Positions 61,133 to 64,000 of a stretch of 64,000 nucleotides of DNA are shown piece by piece. The translations under genes were made by a program, and so were the position numbers. The stretch is from Pseudomonas sp. UYIF39 (GTDB lineage Bacteria; Pseudomonadota; Gammaproteobacteria; Pseudomonadales; Pseudomonadaceae), in NCBI RefSeq assembly GCF_029963765.1, contig NZ_JALBYU010000003.1:301234-365233 (forward strand), written 5' to 3'. Under the pieces are notes generated by a model. That model searched no databases. It was not told the origin of the DNA and saw only the letters and a program-made list of their open reading frames with translations. Within the stretch, counting starts at the first letter, position 1. Each line of letters starts with the position of its first letter.

Positions 61133-61148
61133 TTTACCCAAGCTTTAC
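61133..61148 (+). promoter_or_regulatory. Candidate CpxR-type box upstream of the Spy/CpxP-like gene
   Basis: Two direct TTTAC words are spaced by six bases (11-bp period), equivalent to GTAAA-N6-GTAAA on the other strand. The CpxR box is GTAAA-N5-GTAAA, so the spacing is off by one. It lies about 85 bases before the gene start, just past the regulator stop. Confidence 0.4.
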
Positions 61149-61230
61149 GCTCCGCTGACCGCCGCTGACCTTGATCTCCGTAATCTGTACTCATCCGGAA
61201 CGTACCGGGAACGAGACAAGGAGATTCACC

Positions 61231-61680
61231 ATGCGCAAGACTCTTATCGCTCTGATGTTTGCTGCCGCCCTGCCGACCGCTGCCATGGCGATGCCTGAAG
61301 GCGCAGGCTCCATGGGTGGTCCGATGGATGGCCCGCGCCACGGCGGTCAGATGCACGAGCACGGTAAAGGCGGCCCATACAGCCAGCTGGATTTGAGCCG
61401 CGAACAGCGCGAGCAGATCCGCAAAATCATGGGCGAGCAGATGCATGATCGCCAGCAACTGGTCGAAAAGTACCTGGAGAAACTCTCCCCGGCTGACCAG
61501 AAAGCCATGAAAGACGAAATGACCGCCAAACATCAGAAAGCCGAAGCCGATGTGCGCGCCCTGCTGAAACCGGATCAACAGAAGAAATTCGACGAGATCC
61601 AGAAAAAACAGGCTGAGCGTCGCGCCGAGTGGGCCGAATTCAAGGCCTGGAAAGCGCAACAACCGCAAAAAGCGCAATAA
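61231..61680 (+). CDS. Periplasmic Spy/CpxP-like (LTXXQ) protein
   Basis: A 149-aa exported protein. A signal peptide (MRKTLIALMFAAALPTAAMA) precedes a Gly/Met/His-rich stretch (GAGSMGGPMDGPRHGGQMHE) that could bind metal. A helical domain follows, with LDLSREQREQIRKIMGEQMH and LLKPDQQKKFDEIQKKQ standing for the LTxxQ repeats. CpxP and Spy are chaperones and feedback inhibitors of the Cpx system. Here the gene is between regulator and kinase genes. ATG has AAGGAG seven bases upstream. Confidence 0.87.
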   Translation: MRKTLIALMFAAALPTAAMAMPEGAGSMGGPMDGPRHGGQMHEHGKGGPYSQLDLSREQREQIRKIMGEQMHDRQQLVEKYLEKLSPADQKAMKDEMTAKHQKAEADVRALLKPDQQKKFDEIQKKQAERRAEWAEFKAWKAQQPQKAQ

Positions 61681-61700
61681 TGATCTAGCGTCACGCCCCA

Positions 61701-61732
61701 GCCCAACGGTTAATCGCCGTTGGGCTTTCTTT
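61701..61732 (+). terminator. Terminator-like hairpin between the Spy-like and kinase genes
   Basis: GCCCAACGG and CCGTTGGGC form a 9-bp stem with a 7-base loop, followed by TTTCTTTG. It lies 20 bases past the Spy-like stop and 16 bases before the kinase GTG. It would allow more Spy-like message than kinase message. Confidence 0.8.
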
Positions 61733-61747
61733 GTTTGAGGACTTTCT

Positions 61748-63088
61748 GTGCGCTCATTGTTCTGGCGTATTCTGGCCAGCTTCTGGCTGGCCATCGCTCT
61801 GGTTGCAGGGCTTTCCATTCTGCTCGGGCACATGCTCAACCAGGACGCATGGATCCTCAGTCGCCACCCGGGCCTCAACACCCTGGCCGAGGAGTGGACG
61901 CAAACCTACGAAGCCCAGGGCGAAGAAGCTGCCCAGGACATTCTCGAACAGCGCAAACGCCAGTATCACATCGACGTTCAAGTCCTTAACGAGAGCGGCG
62001 ACCCGGTGGTGCGCGGTACCTTCCCACGCAGGGCGGCCGCCTTCGAAGCGCGACAGAATAACGACGACCGTCGCCTGCCATGGCGACGTCTGACCGCGGA
62101 ATACACCAGCGAAAAAACCGGCGACACCTACCTTCTGATTTATCGCATTCCGCACCCGGAACTGGACTCCTGGCACCGCGAAAGCCTGCTCTGGCCATTG
62201 AGTGCGCTGGGTATCGCGCTGGTGGTGCTGACCTTGTTCAGTCTGTTCGTCACGCTGTCGATCACCCGCCCACTCAATCGCTTGCGCGGCGCGGTGCATG
62301 ATCTGGGGCAAACCACCTACCAACAAAACAGCCTGGTAAAACTGGCTAACCGCCGCGATGAGTTCGGCGTGCTGGCCAACGACTTCAACCGCATGGGCGC
62401 GCGCCTGCAAAGTTTGATCGGCAGCCAGCGGCAGTTGCTGCGGGATGTGTCCCATGAGCTGCGTTCACCACTTGCCCGGCTGCGCATTGCGCTGGCACTG
62501 GCCGAGCGGGCCAACCCTGAAGAACGGCAAAAACTCTGGCCGCGCCTCACTCGGGAGTGCGACCGTCTGGAAGCGCTGATCAGCGAGATTCTGGTACTGG
62601 CGCGGGTCGATGCCGACAACGCCAGCGCCGAAGAGGTTGATCTCAATGCGCTGCTCAACACCCTGCAAAAGGATGCTCAATTGGGTTCGCCGGAGCAGAA
62701 CGTGCACCTTGAGGCCGAGCCGCAGCTGAACCTCAAAGGCTGGCCGACGATGATCGAGCGCGCCCTCGACAACCTGCTGCGCAATGCTCAGCGGTTCAAC
62801 CCGGCGGGACAGTCGATTGAAATGCAGGCGGTGCGTCAAGGTGAGCGGATTGTGGTCAGTGTGCGTGACCACGGGCCAGGCGTAGAGGCTACGCATTTGA
62901 GCCAGTTGGGTGAGCCGTTCTATCGGGCGCCGGGGCAGACGGCGGCTGGACATGGTTTGGGGTTGGCCATTGCGCGTCGTGCGGCGGAGCGGCATGGCGG
63001 GAGTCTGGTGCTGGCCAATCATCCAGATGGCGGGTTTATCGCCAGCCTGGAATTACCGTTGGTGCCGGGGGCAGTTGTTCAGCCGTAG
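61748..63088 (+). CDS. CpxA-like sensor histidine kinase
   Basis: A 446-aa membrane kinase. TM1 is at about 8-28, the periplasmic domain at 29-148, and TM2 at about 149-171. A HAMP domain follows (SITRPLNRLRGAVHDLG). The HisKA box has H236 in RDVSHELRSPLARLRIALAL. The HATPase_c domain has DNLLRNAQRFNP, DHGPGV and GHGLGLAIARRAAERHGG. The start is GTG at 61748. It would phosphorylate the regulator two genes upstream; the Spy-like gene and a hairpin lie between. Confidence 0.92.
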   Translation: MRSLFWRILASFWLAIALVAGLSILLGHMLNQDAWILSRHPGLNTLAEEWTQTYEAQGEEAAQDILEQRKRQYHIDVQVLNESGDPVVRGTFPRRAAAFEARQNNDDRRLPWRRLTAEYTSEKTGDTYLLIYRIPHPELDSWHRESLLWPLSALGIALVVLTLFSLFVTLSITRPLNRLRGAVHDLGQTTYQQNSLVKLANRRDEFGVLANDFNRMGARLQSLIGSQRQLLRDVSHELRSPLARLRIALALAERANPEERQKLWPRLTRECDRLEALISEILVLARVDADNASAEEVDLNALLNTLQKDAQLGSPEQNVHLEAEPQLNLKGWPTMIERALDNLLRNAQRFNPAGQSIEMQAVRQGERIVVSVRDHGPGVEATHLSQLGEPFYRAPGQTAAGHGLGLAIARRAAERHGGSLVLANHPDGGFIASLELPLVPGAVVQP

Positions 63089-63109
63089 CGCCGTGGTGAT
63101 GCGAAAAGA

Positions 63110-63189
63110 TCGCAGCCTCGTTTCACTCGACAGCTGCTACAGAGATCCGTGCGCACCTGTAGCAGCTGTCGAGTGAAACGAGGCTGCGA
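63110..63189. repeat. Perfect 33-bp inverted repeat (REPIN-like, bidirectional terminator)
   Basis: The arms 63110-63142 and 63157-63189 are exact reverse complements around a 14-base loop. They contain GCAGCCTCGTTTCACTCG and the core ACAGCTGCTACAG. It is in the convergent gap between the kinase and nitroreductase genes. The shared core words place it in the same family as 42555-42701. Confidence 0.95.
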
Positions 63190-63201
63190 TTCTTTTGATC
63201 T

Positions 63202-63768
63202 TCAGGACATGCCGGGCCAGGCGCTGACGAACTCAGCCAGATCAACCTTCTCCGCCACGCGCGGCTCTTTCTGCGGTGTGCCAAGGTAAAGAAATGCAAT
63301 CACCTCTTCCCCTTCAGCCAGGCCCAACCCCTTGGCCACATGCGCCGAATACGCCAGTTCACCCGTGCGCCACACCGCGCCAATCCCTTGCGCATAAGCC
63401 GCCAGCAAAATCCCGTGAGCCGCACAGCCCGCCGCCAGCAGTTGTTCGGACTTCGGATATTTAACGTGGTCCTGCAACCGGGCGATCACCACAACCACCA
63501 GCGGCGCGCGCAGTGGACCGTTACGCGCCTTGTCCAGCGCCGCCTCGGACACCTCACTGTCCTGCAGCTTCGCCGCTTCGGCCAGCAACTCGCCCATTTG
63601 CTCGCGCGCCGCGCCTTCGACTGTCAGGAAGCGCCAAGGCTGCAAGTGGCCATGGTCTGGCGCTCGCATCGCAGCGCCAAACAACACTTCGCGTTGTTCT
63701 GCGGTCGGTGCCGGTTCGAGCAGTCGTGGAACGGAAACACGGTTGAGCAAAGCGTCGAGAGCCTGCAT
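63202..63768 (-). CDS. Nitroreductase family protein (YdjA-like)
   Basis: A 188-aa FMN-dependent oxidoreductase. MQALDALLNRVSVPRLLEPA begins it. The FMN-binding motif is AAMRAPDHGHLQPWRFL, and AAYAQGIGAVWRTGELAYS and EVIAFLYLGTP follow. The single compact domain is like E. coli YdjA. Natural substrate unknown. Convergent with the kinase gene and ending at the palindrome. Confidence 0.92.
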   Translation of the reverse strand: MQALDALLNRVSVPRLLEPAPTAEQREVLFGAAMRAPDHGHLQPWRFLTVEGAAREQMGELLAEAAKLQDSEVSEAALDKARNGPLRAPLVVVVIARLQDHVKYPKSEQLLAAGCAAHGILLAAYAQGIGAVWRTGELAYSAHVAKGLGLAEGEEVIAFLYLGTPQKEPRVAEKVDLAEFVSAWPGMS

Positions 63769-63833
63769 CGGCCACCTCCTGAAAAAAATGTTTGGCTATT
63801 CTAGGGCCTGCCATCAATTATTGCCTGCGCCGC

Positions 63834-63932
63834 GTTGTGCCTGAAAGCGGCCCAGGCAAGGCGCAGTCCGCCGGTAATGGTCGTTCCCTTGCCAAGGACT
63901 GCAACGCAGCCTGGCCCGCTTTCAGGCACAAC
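63834..63932. repeat. Long imperfect palindrome next to the sequence end
   Basis: The left arm GTTGTGCCTGAAAGCGG(C)CCAGGC and the right arm GCCTGGCCCGCTTTCAGGCACAAC are reverse complements with few mismatches. The inner arms GCAGTCC and GGACTGC also pair. The hairpin spans about 99 bases and is followed within six bases by the poly-G run. It may be a REP-type element or a real operon-end hairpin. Confidence 0.8.
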
Positions 63933-63937
63933 CCGAA

Positions 63938-64000
<63 letters not shown>

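Overview
The window comes from a Pseudomonas chromosome, most likely the P. fluorescens group. The grounds are high GC, the order fliE-fliF-fliG-fliH-fliI / fleR-fleS-fleQ / fliT-fliS-fliD-flaG-fliC with a glycosylation island between fliC and flgL, a phhR/phhABC locus, and REP/REPIN palindromes of the kind common in that group. The last about 60 bases are a poly-G run next to a long palindrome. They look like a contig-end sequencing artefact, not genome.

Layout. (1) 1-12.3 kb, all minus strand: export/basal-body genes fliI (partial), fliH, fliG, fliF, fliE; the regulators fleR, fleS, fleQ; chaperones fliT and fliS; filament genes fliD, flaG and fliC. Textbook sigma-54 sites precede fliE and fleSR, and sigma-28 sites precede fliS and fliC. 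(2) 12.5-33.8 kb, minus strand: a flagellin glycosylation island. It holds an 89-aa unknown, a Maf glycosyltransferase, a KAS III-like synthase, a complete pseudaminic acid pathway (PseI, a fused PseG-PseH, PseF, PseC, PseB), a 977-aa modular glycosyltransferase, and a run of CDP-sugar genes (rfbF, rfbG, a 3,5-epimerase, two C-methyltransferase-type proteins, a reductase, a CmcI-like protein). A 1190-aa multi-domain glycosyltransferase follows. (3) 33.9-42.4 kb, minus strand: flgL, K, J, I, H, G, F. (4) 42.7-47 kb: the divergent phhR regulator and phhA-phhB-aromatic aminotransferase operon for phenylalanine and tyrosine breakdown. (5) 47-53.3 kb: small unknown genes, an MFS transporter, arfB, an AT-richer insert with a broken Hcp/DUF4225 type VI effector, an exported alpha/beta hydrolase, and aroP. 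(6) 53.3-64 kb: a long gene-poor spacer, rluB, scpB, scpA, yciO, a PHP phosphoesterase, yciB, yciI, a Cpx-like two-component system with a Spy/CpxP-like gene inside it, and a nitroreductase.

Working together: FleQ starts the flagellar cascade, FleSR and sigma-54 drive the basal body and hook, and FliA drives fliC and fliST. The island supplies CMP-pseudaminic acid and a second, probably C-methyl-branched CDP-6-deoxy sugar for O-glycosylation of FliC by Maf and the modular glycosyltransferases. PhhR links aromatic amino acid degradation (phhABC) to uptake (aroP) nearby.

The least described material is the CDP-branched-sugar module with its paralogous modular glycosyltransferases, the PseG-PseH fusion, the broken Hcp-DUF4225 locus, and the orphan leader-like spacer at 53.3-54.0 kb.
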